From: Colius striatus
Taxonomy: Eukaryota > Chordata > Aves > Coliiformes > Coliidae
Length of the DNA stretch: 64,000 nucleotides
NCBI RefSeq assembly: GCF_028858725.1
Contig: NC_084760.1
Location: 61,963,367 to 62,027,366 of the forward strand
Reading direction: 5' to 3'
Below the pieces are notes generated by a model. That model did not search any database and was not told the DNA's origin. It saw nothing but the letters and a program-made list of their open reading frames with translations. Positions 27,542-40,600 of the stretch are shown here, piece by piece. Made by a program: the position numbers and the translations under genes. The stretch's first letter is position 1, and the number at the start of each line of letters is the position of its first letter.

Positions 27542-27765
27542 CTGGCGGGCGGAACTCCCGGCGGCCCCGCTCCCCTATCGCAGCTCGGCGGCCATTTCCC
27601 GTCTCGCTGGAGGAAGAGACGCGGGGCCCAAAGGGAAAAAGAAAAAAAACCACCATGGAGAGTGGGGGGCGGCCGCCGCCGCCGCGCCTTCGTCACTTCC
27701 GCCTTGGGCGGGGAAACGCCGGCACCGCTCACTGCCCTAGCGCCATCTTGGTTGTGGGTAGTCGT
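27542..27765 (-). other. BCLAF1: Possible non-coding first exon of BCLAF1
   Basis: The minus strand has a strong donor CAG|GTGAGG with the exon end at 27542, downstream of a YY1-type promoter motif. Splicing this to the acceptor at 19019-19020 would create the 5'UTR. The transcription start is placed only roughly; no transcript evidence is available. Confidence 0.4.
27741..27751 (-). promoter_or_regulatory. YY1-type core promoter motif (minus orientation)
   Basis: On the minus strand this reads CCAAGATGGCG, matching the AAGATGGCGGC class of YY1 sites usually found just downstream of start sites. It fits transcription of BCLAF1 to the left. Confidence 0.6.
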
Positions 27766-27772
27766 CCGCAAG

Positions 27773-27784
27773 GAAGATGGCGGC
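27773..27784 (+). promoter_or_regulatory. YY1-type core promoter motif (plus orientation)
   Basis: GAAGATGGCGGC, a full match to the YY1 promoter element, in opposite orientation to the motif about 22 bp to the left. It suggests a second start site directing transcription to the right. Confidence 0.6.
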
Positions 27785-28403
27785 CCCCGGCGCTAATAGC
27801 CGCCCACAAGCCGCCCGCAAGCCCGCGTCCCGGGGGGAGCGGCGTGGTCCTCTTCTATGTGTCTCCCTATCCCCCAGCCGAGGGCTCCGTGTCCCGCCGG
27901 CCGCAGCTCCTACCTCACCCTGCACTGCCGCGAATAAAAACTGTCGCCTTTTATCCCGTCCTTCCCCGCAGAGCGCTCAGAGGGGCCGCCCAGGCGCTGC
28001 CTGGTTACCTGCCGGGCGAGGTGCGCATCCATCCACGAGAGCTGCTCGGAAGGGCCGCTCTGTAACGCGGAGCGCAGGCAGCGCACCACCGTCAAGCGGC
28101 ATTAGCGCCCGCTACCGCCGTGCCCCAGGAAGGAGATGGGGCGGCGGCGCTGCTTTACTGCGGCGGCGGCCGCTTTTGCAGCAGGTGTGCGCCGAGCTGC
28201 AGCGCGGCGGCCCGGCGCTGGCGAGAAGCGCGCCCGAGGAAAGTGCCCGGGGGCTTGCTGCACCACCGAAGCAGCGCAGCGGAGGGACGGGATCCACTGG
28301 TGCACAAAGAGCTGTGGCGGCCGAGCGGGTTCTCAAACTTAACGCTGCTCGAATCTCACACGGTGGATTTATTTTCTAAAAGGTTATTTCCAAAGGAAAG
28401 GTT

Positions 28404-28447
28404 TTATATATATATATATGTATTTGTATATATATATATGTATAAAT
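28404..28447. repeat. (TA)n microsatellite
   Basis: Two TA-repeat blocks separated by TGTATTTG at the right edge of the CpG island. Confidence 0.9.
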
Positions 28448-30659
28448 AAAGAGCTGGAAACTATGCATATGCACAATTCTAACTGAGTTTAGACAGACAA
28501 TGACTGGGAGGCAGCCATAACCAACTGGTGAAGGAGAAAGGCACAGAAAATGGGAACCAGACATAATCCCTAAATGCTGGTTTGTTGCTCCCTGTGTAGG
28601 GAACATAATGCACTGCTTAGATCTCTTTTTTTGTTTGTTTGGTTTGGTTTGGGTTTCTTTGGCTACTAAGTTATTTAAGCATGGTCTTCTATGGAGGCAG
28701 AAACAAAGGAGTGGCTGGTGCTGGAAGAAACAGAGAGTTTTTAGTTCTAACTAGTTGTTCTTAAGTGATGAACAGCCTGGCCTAAAGAGACATACAGTTC
28801 TCTTTCTGCTTTTAAGCTTTTTTTTTTTTTCCCTATGCAGGGGTAGTGGTAACTAACGCATACCTCAAGGGCAGCAAGTGTGCTACAGCTTTAGCTATAA
28901 CCAACAGTAAGACATTATTAATATGAGAGTGGCTTGATAATGCCCTTGTGGGAGGAAACCAGCTTGCTAGGGCCAGTAAAGCTTCCAGAATTGTTGTGTT
29001 TGGGTGCACACAACCCTCCCCCCCCACCCCGCCCAGTATTTCTTGCTGGTTCTGAAGACCCACAGGATGTTCATGTTGTTTACCTTCAGTGGTGAAGAAT
29101 TCTAAGAAAAAGCAAAACGAACTGTAATGTGCAACTTTTTGCAAATATATTTTAATTATTTCAACTATATTTGCCTAATGACAAACAGTGCTAGTTGTTT
29201 CAAGTTTTTTTCACTCCCCGTTTTTGACATTTGAGCTATGGGCTGCGTGATTCTTCAGTGTAACTCTTTGGTAGCAAAAACATCAGGACAAGCACTTGTG
29301 CTTTGAAGTACATCAAACCAGTGGCTTTCAAACAGTATTGACATGAAACAGGCTGACAGATCTCTCATCACCCGCTGTCCTGCAAGTTGGTATACTTCTT
29401 CAAATACTTGATGCCTTGCCTTTGGGTGGCAATTTACCTCATAAAATCTCAGGGGTTTTTTACAGTTTGTTCAAACTTCTAAGGGACGTAGGCACCTCTG
29501 ACCTACCTTTGATGTTTTAGAGGCACCACCTTTGGCTACAAAAGAAAAAGCCAATTTTGAGTTTGTTGTGATCACAGGACATGGTAGCTCTGGGAATGAC
29601 ACAAAGTGCCACTTTATTTGAGTACAACAACAGTCCAGAAGATTCACAATTAAGTACAATGAAGTTCAAGGCAACGTGAAGATGCACAAAGACAAAACAG
29701 CACAGTAATACTGTGCCATCATCAGCCCAAGCCGAACTCTTACTGACTGTTAGCAGATGTCCTCACTATTCAGCATCTGCTGGCACTAAGGTAGAAAGGA
29801 GAGGTGAGTAGGAAAGTCCGTGGTCAACAGTCAGCTGTGAAGTCGGATTGTCCCATCAGGGACTGCTGCCCTTAAGTGTTACAAAATGGTGATGTAACCT
29901 CAATTCCAAAGTTTTGTTAAGAATGAAGAAACTCAGAGAGAGGTCGGTTTTAATCTCTTCATAAAAATGGGGCACAGGCTTGCTCTCTTGGGTATGGAAT
30001 ATCCATTTGGCTAGTTGAGGTCAACTGTCCTAGCCACACTTCCTCCCAGCTCCTTGTGCACCTCCTCACTGACAGAGCACAGGAAACTGAAAAGTCCTTC
30101 ACTTAGCATAAGCACTACTTAGCAACAAAGAAAACACCAGTGCGTTATCAACATTATTCTCACACTAAATAAAGAACACAGTCCTGTACTAGCTACTGGG
30201 AAATAAAATAACTCAGTTCCAGCTGAAACCATGACAGTTCAGTCAGTGGTGTTACTTGCCATCTTTGACCTTTCCCATTACATTCAGCTGTTGTTACTTT
30301 ACAATACAGATTCACACTTAAAGCAGCTTCTCTTCCCGTTAAAACCTCATTCAGTTTTTTTACTCCCTTGGGCAGATTTTTGTCAGTCCATGAGTGGGAC
30401 AAGGCTCGAGGGAGCTGTGCAAAGGGGATGCTTCAGTAGGTGGCACTCTCCATCTGAGTGAGGATAAGCAAATACCTCAGCCAAGGACTTTGAAGCAGTG
30501 AGAGCAACTTCCTTTATACTCTGCAGAAATTGTTTGCAATGGATGCAAACAAAGCTCTGCCTGGCTATGCCATGAAGGTATGCAATCACATCTGCCTTCC
30601 TCCCGATTTAAATGATTATATTCTGTTTAGCCTGAATTCTTCCTGAAGTCTTCGTGGTG

Positions 30660-30732
30660 AATATATACATACATACATACACATGTAGACACACACACAC
30701 ATATATTTTAAAAATATATATATATATATTTT
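30660..30732. repeat. TA/CATA/CA compound microsatellite
   Basis: Consecutive ATAC, AC and AT repeats in the intergenic region. Confidence 0.9.
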
Positions 30733-31966
30733 AAAGAGCTCAGTAAGTTACACACATTGGACTCAGGGTTCAGGACTGCTCTGCTTACTTGGCCATTTTT
30801 TTCCTAATTCATTATTTTATTTTATTATTCTGTCAATGGTGGATGCAGTTTAAGAACTTCAGATCTTTGTTTTGTGGATTGGTTTTTGTTGTTATTTTGA
30901 AGCCACAACAATTCATAGGTCCAATTTAAATAGCAGTTGCACTGACTTAGTACAAGTGAGGAGGCCTTAACTGTTGGTATGGGGACAATAAAGACCTGAT
31001 AGGCATTAGGGGAGCTATCTGTTGCTAACCAAGCAGTAATGCACAGAAATCATCTTACAGCTTTCTAAACTCTACACTGTTTTCCTCGGCACTGATCAGA
31101 AAGGTGAGAGAACAGAGCCAAAAGAAACGTGTAAGACAAAAGTTGCAATAAAAAAATTACATGGGGAAAAATTAATAAAATGCAAATTGAATTAGTTAAA
31201 TTTTTTTTAAGTTTGGGATTCCTGAGTAATATAAGTACTTTATTTCAATTTACTGACTTTTAAGCATTCCTTTAAGTATCTATTCTCTTCATTTAAGACT
31301 CCATACAGTCTCGATCCCTTCCTCTCTCCTACACCCCAAAAATTCTTTCTCCACTGATGAAAATCACAGTGATAAAGAGTATTTCTAAAATCCAGAACAC
31401 AGAGCTATCTTTTTCTTCCTTTATTAGGGAAGCATTTGCTGCTATAGCTTAAATAAAGCTGTTGACCCATATTTTTCCAATATTCATGTCAGAGCCTGAG
31501 GGGTTTTTTGGCCTGTTAGAATGTAGAGGCCCTAGGTAATGTATGAGAGAGGAGTGCAAAGAGTATTTGTGTACGTCTCTCCAGTGCCAGTCATGTTTTG
31601 AGCAATCAAAAGTTATGCACCATTGCAACCTAGATAAAGGAATTTCTATTACAAGAAGTGTTTCAAGCAGTGGGCTGCTGCGTGAGTGAAATGGCAGATG
31701 AATTTAATGGTGAAGAAATACATTTTTATATTTTCTGTTCTTAATTCAAAACAAAACAAACCTACTGCGAGTGTCAGGTCCTTAGGGGACTGTGCCCAAA
31801 AGCAATGTTTTTTTGTCCTTTGCAGAGAAGTTACACAGCAGATAAAGTGCTGGACCAGAGGAAGCTCTGTGTTGAAAGGACCGTTTAATGACAGCATTTA
31901 TCTATCATTTGGCAAATGGATTTAAACATTTTCTACATAGTTCCAAATAGTCCCCATACAGTAAGG

Positions 31967-31997
31967 TTACTACTTGTAAGAGACTTACAAGTAGTAA
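31967..31997. repeat. Perfect inverted repeat (14-bp arms, 3-bp loop)
   Basis: TTACTACTTGTAAG, then AGA, then its exact reverse complement CTTACAAGTAGTAA. It lies 2.4 kb upstream of the Vac8-like start codon. Function unknown. Confidence 0.9.
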
Positions 31998-34396
31998 AGC
32001 TGAATGGAAATAGTTTGGAGAGGCTTTTTTTACCACTTTACAAAGGAACTGATTTTTTCAGGATGTGGGGTCCAGAGCTTCTACTATTTGGGCCGTGTTC
32101 CTTAGAGGAATAAAAGCAAAAGTGTTTGACAGTATTACAAACACTGCTAATGTTTCCTCCTATTTCTGCAGTCTTGAGCTAACATATTGTTCAATCAGAT
32201 AAGGAAGCATATCTAGGTCATGAAACCAATCAAAAACATTGGGCTTATAGTTTCAACTTTTACCTTTACAGCAGGTAGTGTGAATTCAGAGGAGGACTGA
32301 AGACCCACAGACAAGCTTTCTACACGGGCTTTCAAGTAGCGCTTTCAAATCAAAGAAGACCGATTTCCTGACTGAATCATCAAACTAGGTATTAAGACCC
32401 CCGAGTTTTACACCTTCTGGCAAATTCTAGCCTAATTTTCAGGTGTGGAGCATTTATTTCACTCTGATTTGTTGCAAATGGAGCTCAAGAGCTCAGCACC
32501 TCTGAAACTTGTTTTTAAACCATTTTGAGAATATCTTTCTTGCAGATACTTCAGAAAGCTGTTTTTTAATGATTGAAACAAATTTTTAAATGCTTAGTAA
32601 GCCTGTGCAACAGAAATGCATTCATTGCTAACAAGCATCTCATTGAAACAGCTGTGGTTTGGGTTTTTTTCTCGTGTCAGTGAAGCGGAGTTCAAATTAC
32701 CTTAAAAAAACCAAACCCTTAGAACAATTAAACATAGCTCTGTAGGCGAGACAGAGCAAGAGACAGAAGGCTCATGTGATGGATTCCCAGGGATCAGCCA
32801 CCTCGCTGCCTTTAGGATGTAAGCTGAAGGGTGGAGGATCATGAGCAAAAGATGATAAGCAAGTGGTGGCAGAATCAGAACCTGATAATCATGTGGATTC
32901 TGTATAGTTTAGAAGATCCCTACCAAAAAGGACCCAGAAGGCAGGCAGACAAAATTGGTGTATTAACCTCGAGAAGCCAGACTGAGATCAGAACTCGATG
33001 CACTTACAGAACTGGTCAAGGAAGTAGCCAGAAAAATCAAAGTCCCAGTTCTTTGTAATGGATTGTATTGTGTAACAGAAGTCTCATATCTTCTGGATTA
33101 TGGGTCTAGGTGGGTTTATTTGTGCCATATGGTATTTATGTTTAGGAAAACTACATCATCTGGAAGTGAGAGAAGAAACAGCAGTAGCTGGACAGACCAG
33201 TGAGATTTGGGTGAGCCTGTTCATCGGTGTTTGGAGATGGGTGCAGAACAAAGGGTTGATTTTAGAACATGGTTTATTTAGAGACCTAAGATCTGTTAAA
33301 GGACAGTGAGGATAAAATTTACCCATAAATATATCAAATGCAATAGTTAGACTAAATCCATCAAATCCATGGATAAAGTGGAGTGAATAAAAGTGATCCA
33401 CACTCAGCAGATCAGTATCTACTGTTTGTCTAATAAAGGTGATCTTGAATCAAACCAGATTTTACCAGATTTTACTAGATACCTCAAGAATATTAAAAAT
33501 GTCACTTCATGCTACATTAATTAGACAAAGGTCATTTGCAAAGCTGTTCAACCAAGGGTAAGCATATGCATCAGACTACTGAATTAAGCAAAAGGGGAAC
33601 TACTTTTTTTCCTTTTGCTGCCTTTTTCTGCATGAAAACTGCATATGATTTTCGTATCTTCCCATTGCTAGCTTGTCCAGCCCACTCTGCAGGATTCCCT
33701 TGACAGGAGGAAAGCACATAATTTTAAATTCATTTGGGCTCTGTTGGTTTTTTGTTTGCTTTTTTTTTCATTTTTCTATTCTTTCTGATTTGCAAAGTCT
33801 CAGTTGATTGAGTTATGAGCTGTTTGCCCAACAGGGCCTTTGTTCTGGTCTGTCCTTCAGTGAAAACTGGAAAAACCTGTTCATGGGTTCTTTTTTTTTT
33901 TTTTTTTTTTTTTGATCTTCCTCTCCCATTGGCAGCTGCAGCTTGTATACATTCAGACAAGGTGGTGCTTACCTTTCATGTGGAAAGCTGCCTTACAAAA
34001 ACTGAGATCGCTTTTTCCATTATCCCAGAGCTTTTCTAGCCTCATGAAGACTTTGGGAGATGCTCCAGAAGCTAAACTCTGTTTGTTATCCATGAACTGT
34101 CTAGGTCATCATTTTATTTTTCTTCAAAGAAAGTGAGAGGGTGTGTGTCTCCAGTCCAGCCTTTTAAATAATGTTTTGTAGACTCTGTGAGATCTGCAGA
34201 AATCACCTTTGTTGTCCAATATAGCTGTTTGGATGCAGAAGCTTGTTTGCTTTACAGCAGCTGCACACAGTGTAGTGTTAACAGCTGTAAGACAGGACTA
34301 ACGCTGAGATGCCAACTTAGTGCAAAAAGTGGACAAGTTGAGAAGAAAATTTTCTGTCAATCTCCTTCTTTTTCCTCTTGCTTTGTTGGAACAAGA

Positions 34397-34622
34397 ATGG
34401 GTCAACTGTGTGGAAGATGCATGCAGGTGCTGCGGGACTTTGTGGCCTTCATTCAGAGAATATCATCCAACTTGGTACATGGCATCAAGGAATGCTTCAC
34501 TCTGATAAGCAAATCCTCCTGCTTAAAACAAAACAGCTCTAAAGCCAAACAGCTGTACAAGCCCATCCTGCAGCCTCATGAGCGGGTGACAGCACAGGAG
34601 TTTCTACAGCATATTGAATCAG
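34397..34622 (+). CDS. Vac8-like exon 1 (start, acylation signal)
   Basis: Encodes residues 1-75: [20 protein letters not shown], a hydrophobic/amphipathic helix-like stretch, then a Ser/Lys-rich linker and a helix ending LQHIES. The donor is CAG|GTAAGA. The frame is open upstream to 34187, but a T/C-rich tract and AG at 34394-34395 immediately before the ATG suggest that the exon begins there or that the upstream part is 5'UTR. Confidence 0.88.
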
Positions 34623-37600
34623 GTAAGAGGGATGTGATGTTTTGGGTTTTGGGTTTTTTTCTAAAGGGTTGTGAAAGAACAAGAAGATTAGTTTTGTGGG
34701 TTGAAAACAGATTGCTGTCTAAAGTGCTCTGGCGTGGCATGGAGCAGCTTGGTGATGATGTAGGAAGGGCCAGAGTTACAGAGCATTTTGTACAGGGGAC
34801 ACCAAGGTCTCAAGTGACATAACAGTGGGATCTGAGTAGAAATGGTCAGTGACTTTCTTGCTCTGCTGCCACAGTTAATACATAACCCATGTAAATATCT
34901 TTCATAAAAGTGAGTCCTTATAGTAACTGAAGTTAATTTTTTGAAGTCGGTCACTGAGGCCACAGAGTTGGAAACAGGCTGTAACAACACTGGATGCTGT
35001 AAGAGTGCTGAGCGGTGAGCAGGCAAACCACAGCATGGCCCGGGCTGAGCCTTGTGTATCCATGCTGCTGGCTGCAGAACATGGGACTTACGCTGGCGGG
35101 TGTCTGCGCCACACTTGGCGAAGGGCAGAGTCACCCTGGGACAAGTGCTATTGGACTCCACGATTCCAAGCCACTGGTCTGCCTAAGTGCTTTTATGAAA
35201 ACTTTTTAGACACAAGGCTTGAATGCAGTTGTGAGATTCTGCTTGAATGAAATTAGATCTATGACTTTTCACATATCTCCTCTTCTGTACAGGCTACTTA
35301 CCCAATTCCTCCATTTATCCACTTGCTATGTCCTCTCTATCCTGTCCCAGAGTATCACAATACCAATGTCAGTTGTCCAACACAGAAACATTCCTCGTCT
35401 CAAGCTTAGGTAGGAGACATTGCTTATTTGGTTTTGCTTTGCAATATACCCACAGCTAATTTGGTATATTGCTTTAACAACACAAAATTGCATAGCCTTC
35501 TGCTTTCATTTTTGCTGTGTGGAACACAAATTACTATTTCTTTGTTTGTCTTTTGGGGGACATAAAACCATCTTGTAAGGGAGACCGGGAGAGACATTTT
35601 TCTTTGGCGTGACACAGTTAACGCTGCTTGAAATTATCTGTCACGGAACAACCTTTGGAATAATTGCTGTGATGCTGGCTCTTGAGAACATGCATTAATT
35701 AGCCTCAGCTGGTATTAACTGGTGTCATTACCCTATGAATGCGGAGGGTCCTGTGCAGCTAATACAGCTCACTAATTGTTGCACTTTAAGCACAGGCTAA
35801 ATCCTGAAGTCCCTATCCAGAATAGGACCAATCTTTCAGTTTAATGTACAGTGAGGATCTTCCAGGGACGAACTTTTTCTTCCAAAAGCTAGCATGCTCC
35901 TCACCTTACATCAGACTGTCTTGGCAGTATCCCAGTTTAGTTGATGGATCAGGTGCAACAAAGGGGTGTCTGGAAAAAATGGTGAGACCAGAATGGCCAT
36001 TTACAGCACCCAGTAGTGCTTCCTGAAAAGTTTAAGTGTATGTGTTCTTGAGAAATCCTTTCCTTATTGAGGTGGATCCTCAAAAGGCTGCTCTATCTTG
36101 GATCCTCAGAAGCTGAGGTACAGCAACAGGGAGCCTAGAGCTCCTATGACTGTGATACACAGATGGCAATATGTGCTCTCTGGGATGTCCCAGTGTCTGT
36201 GGTAGGACATACACAGCACCAAGGAAGAACCAAGATTAATTACTTGAGTGCCTACATCTTGATTCCAAGACATATGGAGGCAGGGAAGCCTCACAAAAGA
36301 GAACCAAGACACACAGCTTGAGATATTGGCGGAGTTTTGCACAAAAGCTCATAGCCCTCCCATCCTTCACATCTCTTTATCCCATGGGAGGTAAAGAAGC
36401 TAGATCTGATTCATAGAGATATTTCAGTCTTTAATGCACTGCTTTAATCTCTTATCTTAAAATATCTTATAGTTGTGTACTCCACCAGTCAATTTATACT
36501 ACATTACGTTTTCAACAGTTTGTACTGTTGAGCCTTAGTTCAATGGCAGTTTTCCTCTCTGTTGCTCCATTCCACACATTATAAGTACATTACACAGAAT
36601 CACAGATTGGTAGAGACCCCTGGAGATCATCTAGACTCTGCAAAAGCATTCTACATGCTACAGCAACTTACAGAAGTCATGCATGACTGCTATTGTTTGA
36701 TGCTTTTGCCGAACATCTGGTTTATTCACACGGGAACTATCACACTTGAGAACAGCCAGAGTCATGCTAGAAACTTGAGCCCAAGGCACGGCCATTTGCA
36801 ATCCTTGTTGCTATTCCTTGAAATCCTTTACTGTAATATCCAGGATGAGAAACATATTTAGCTTAAAATGTAGTAAATTAGAAATAGTACTTTTTTCTGT
36901 AGCTCGTAACTAAGAATACCATGTTCAGTAGATATATTTTAACAAAGATCTTATATGATTCATAAAAGGTAAAGATTTTTATGGAGAGCAAGAACACCTG
37001 AATTTATATTGGGTAGTATAAAAGTGTCTAAAGGTTGTAATTTATCATGCTTCCAATCACTAGCTTTGTGAGCTTCACAAGAGGCATTGCCAAGAACAGG
37101 TTATTCCAGATTCATTTCTTGCTTCTGTTCATGGAAACGTGAATAAGGATAGATGGTTCTGGAGAGTTGTTGCAGTACAAAAATCTGTGTATGTTTGGTT
37201 GGCTGCAAATTTTAATTTCTTTTTGTCAACTAACCCTTTTCAGGTGTAATTGAGTCTGTGCTGCCATTGTGTATCTTTAGGTTTTGAAATGTCACCACTT
37301 GGAAAGGACTCTCTGGAAGCCTTGAGGACCTTAGCCTTTTCAGAAAACCCCGGTTTACAGCAGTCTGCTGCCCTCTATTATTTGCATATGAGTCAGCACA
37401 GTAAGTTATCTTTGTGTATTAGAAAAATTTCATATAATTGTAAATTGTGATTTCCAACAGTGAAAGTCCTTTTGGCTCACCAATTAAAGTGTTTTTTTTT
37501 ATTATTTTTTTAATTTCATACTGTGTTGTTTGCTTAAAAAATTGTAAATGCTTTCATTGCCATGTGGACAGAGTTGTTCTGGGTTTTCCTATGGGAAGAT

Positions 37601-40600
37601 ATCTCTTGTGGTTATAAAAGACTGTAAATTATGTAATTGTAACATGTCTGTAAATCTCAGCAGAACCCAAAGTAGTTAGAGTCAGTGTATACTGAATCTC
37701 CTGAGAGCAATGCAGTCAAAACTATGCTGGAAGGAAATGGACATAGTGACCATTTAAAGTTTTATATTATTTAAGTTTTTGAAGAGTGCAAAACTCTAGA
37801 GGCAAGATTATAGTGGAAATTTATGAAGAAAACATTCTTCTTCGTTCCAACTATTCTGTGGGAGCGCTTGGCTCCTGATGTAATTTGTGAACAGTTATTT
37901 GGCATCTCTAGGCTGACTTCTAAAATTGCAGCAAAAGTTTGAGTCCTACAAGAAGGTAGAAATACCAGGAATAAGCATGCTATGTTTTTTATTTTTGAGG
38001 GGAAGGGCAGGGGGATGTTAAATTTCCTTCAAGGAGAATATTCTGTCACTTGCCTTGATAGCTTTATCCCATGTATTTTTTTTGCTAGGTAAAAAGTGCA
38101 GACAGCATAACGTGAGGACATGATGTGAGGTGGAATGACTTGTTTGGTAGTGAGGCATAGTGCTTCCCATCCCGTGATGTTTTTCAAGTACTTGATTATT
38201 CAAAACCTTTTCAGGAAACTTGGTCTGTTTTGCTAGTAGCAATGGAATTTAAATACCACTCAGTCTATGTATATAAGCACTGGAGGCTTAAGATCAACAA
38301 GAGAAAAATGTGACTGTGGTGAATGATGAGACTCCTGAATATTTCCTCTCATTCCTGCAGTGAACATCCCCCTGCCTGTGGAGCATCTGGAACCCTTCTA
38401 TGCCTTACTGCGATCTGCTGACCTGGAAGTACAGCAGATGTCTTCCCTTTCCCTTGTCAACTTCTTGCTGGAAGAAAATAGTGAGTAATAACAACACGTC
38501 TGCCTTCAGGTAGAAAAGTATCTCTTCAGCCAGACTTGCAGAAAGAAGGCATATCTACAAACCCTGGTCTACACAAATCCAAATTCCATTTTTTATGGTG
38601 TTCCCAATAGGCTAGATGAGAATCTGATTTCTCTGCAAGCCACATAGATTCTGGTGGCACCAGGATATATCTCCTCAGATAGATTGTGTCATGTGGCAAG
38701 AGGTCTTGGATCTGTGTGCAAAGACTGATATATTATTCCCAGACTGCTATGGAAAAAGCTATACCATTCTCATTCGTCTATTGAGAGTCCAGTGCTTTAC
38801 CCTTTCGAGCCACAGATACAGCTCTTAGAAATAAACTCTCCCTATGAGACAGTGCTCATTTTCTTGTTATTAACTGGACTTTGGTCTTAGATTGCTTGCA
38901 GATTCTTTAAAAAAATGTTTCATAGATTTCACTTTCTTCTGTAGCTAATAGAGCAAATGTAATTGGGATAGGATCTGGGAACTACAGAAGAAAAACTTCC
39001 CAATAAAGTTTGCACTGATTCACAGGGCATGAACACGCCACATCTCATCAATTAAGTCCTTGTTGCATCCCTGGCACCTGAGCTGCAATAGGTAGTCCAT
39101 CATGCTGTTCCATAATAGGGGAAGACATGGTCTGTCTTCAATGAAGCTAGCTTCTTCTTCTTCTTCTTTTTTTTTAAGAATCTTGCTGCAAGTAATATCA
39201 TGTCACTATTTATAAGTGAAAAATGGTATTTAAAGGGTAGACTTCAGAAGAAAAGGGGCGGGGGGGGGGAGATGTCTGAGTAAATTTTGAGCCTGATGGA
39301 AAGTTGCAGTTCCACTTTCTAAAACGAACCTAATGTTTGAAAACAGAATTGCTAGTAGAAATATTTGGGACTTTCTGAAGTAGAACCTCTGAACATCTCT
39401 TACACTCTTTCAGGAGTCTGAAGAGGAATAAACAAACTAAGCTAGGGACTGTGAGTGCCTTTCAGGCTATTTCCATCTTAGGTCTGTTTTGCATAATCAT
39501 GATATAGACCCCCAAAGCAGTCAAGGGAAGATCTATTATTTTCACAGAGGCATTAACTGTTTAATTTTTATCTGCTTTTTCCTGAATTTATGAATAGTTG
39601 ACAAAGAATTAGTTGTCCAAATGGGTTTACTTGAGCCAATTCTGGATCTGCTTGAGTCAGATGATCCCACTGTCCAGTGTAATTCCTGTGCCTGCACCAT
39701 GACTTTGGCTGTTTCAGGTGAGTCTTGTTCTTTCACTTTACCTTCTGCAGTGAATTTATTCAACTTTTACCTTACTCAGCCTTTCAAGGTGAAACAACCT
39801 ATTTGCAATTGGTTTGAGTCATAAGATACAGCAGCAAATTTTGGTGTTCCCACATCATAAATTCAACCTCTTGAGATTCCAGTTAAGATCTATCTCTCAG
39901 TGTTTCTGACCTTCATTCTCATGTGACTACAAACCTTCTTCTGATTTCCAACCTGAATATATTCATGACCAGCTTATCCTAATTAGTGTCTACATTGGCT
40001 TTTGCTTCAGTAGTTCTGCCTCTCTGATGCCTACGCTGATAAGGATCTTTCATTTTACCAGACTGAAAATGCCAAGCTCATTTAAGATTCTTCTTGTAAG
40101 CAAGGCTCTCCATTCACCTTCATAGCCTTTCTGGTTGTAAATACGTTCCAGAAATGGAACGCAGCAATTGCACCTACTATTTTGTGATACTGCAGACCTG
40201 AGGTGTTGTTACAGTCCCAAGATGTACAGAAATGCTGCAGGAGTTCCATTTTTAATTAATCTTTTCTTAAAGAGGGGTCATCATAAACATGCAGAATTTC
40301 AGCTGGGGTTTCACCCATGACTTTTATTATGGCATTCAAGGGAATGTGTTTTGTTATGTATGTCATGACAACACTTTCTTCTTTTTTGTGACTGCATCAT
40401 GGTGACACTGTCATCCTGCAGCTGAATTTATCACTTAGTCTTTCTCCTCCTCTGCCAGTATTTCCAGCAGAGACCAAGATGTACATAAATGCTGCAGGGT
40501 CTGCAACATTAATTAGGGTTCAGCAACAAATGTTCCCAAGTGCGTGTCCCTGCATTTTGTGCCATAAAGTTTCATTCTTTTTCTGTTGCTTCAGTCTTCT

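Larger units (their letters stand above)
26890..28345. promoter_or_regulatory. CpG island promoter region of BCLAF1 (possibly bidirectional)
   Basis: A sharp switch to GC-rich, CG-dense sequence with G-rich runs (about 27222-27241), GC boxes and GCC/GCG repeats, flanked on both sides by AT-rich sequence. It lies upstream of BCLAF1 on the minus strand and about 6 kb upstream of the plus-strand Vac8-like gene. Long open frames in it (for example 27122-27796) reflect the scarcity of AT-rich stop codons, not genes. Confidence 0.88.
28346..34396. other. Intergenic / 5' flank between BCLAF1 and the Vac8-like gene
   Basis: About 6 kb with no recognisable coding exon. It contains TA/CA microsatellites (28404-28447 and about 30660-30732), a T tract at 33891-33914 and the perfect hairpin 31967-31997. 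Non-coding 5' exons of the Vac8-like gene may lie here but cannot be placed by eye. Confidence 0.5.

Noticed and set aside
27122-27796. 224-codon open frame in the CpG island
   Set aside because: Low-complexity Arg/Gly/Pro/Ala composition expected from GC-rich DNA; overlapping frames on both strands are also open.
34187-34396. In-frame upstream extension of Vac8-like exon 1 (70 codons starting at an earlier ATG)
   Set aside because: The extension is cysteine/serine rich without similarity, its ATG context is not better, and a pyrimidine tract with AG lies directly before the ATG at 34397, whose MG-C-C start fits the Vac8 family.
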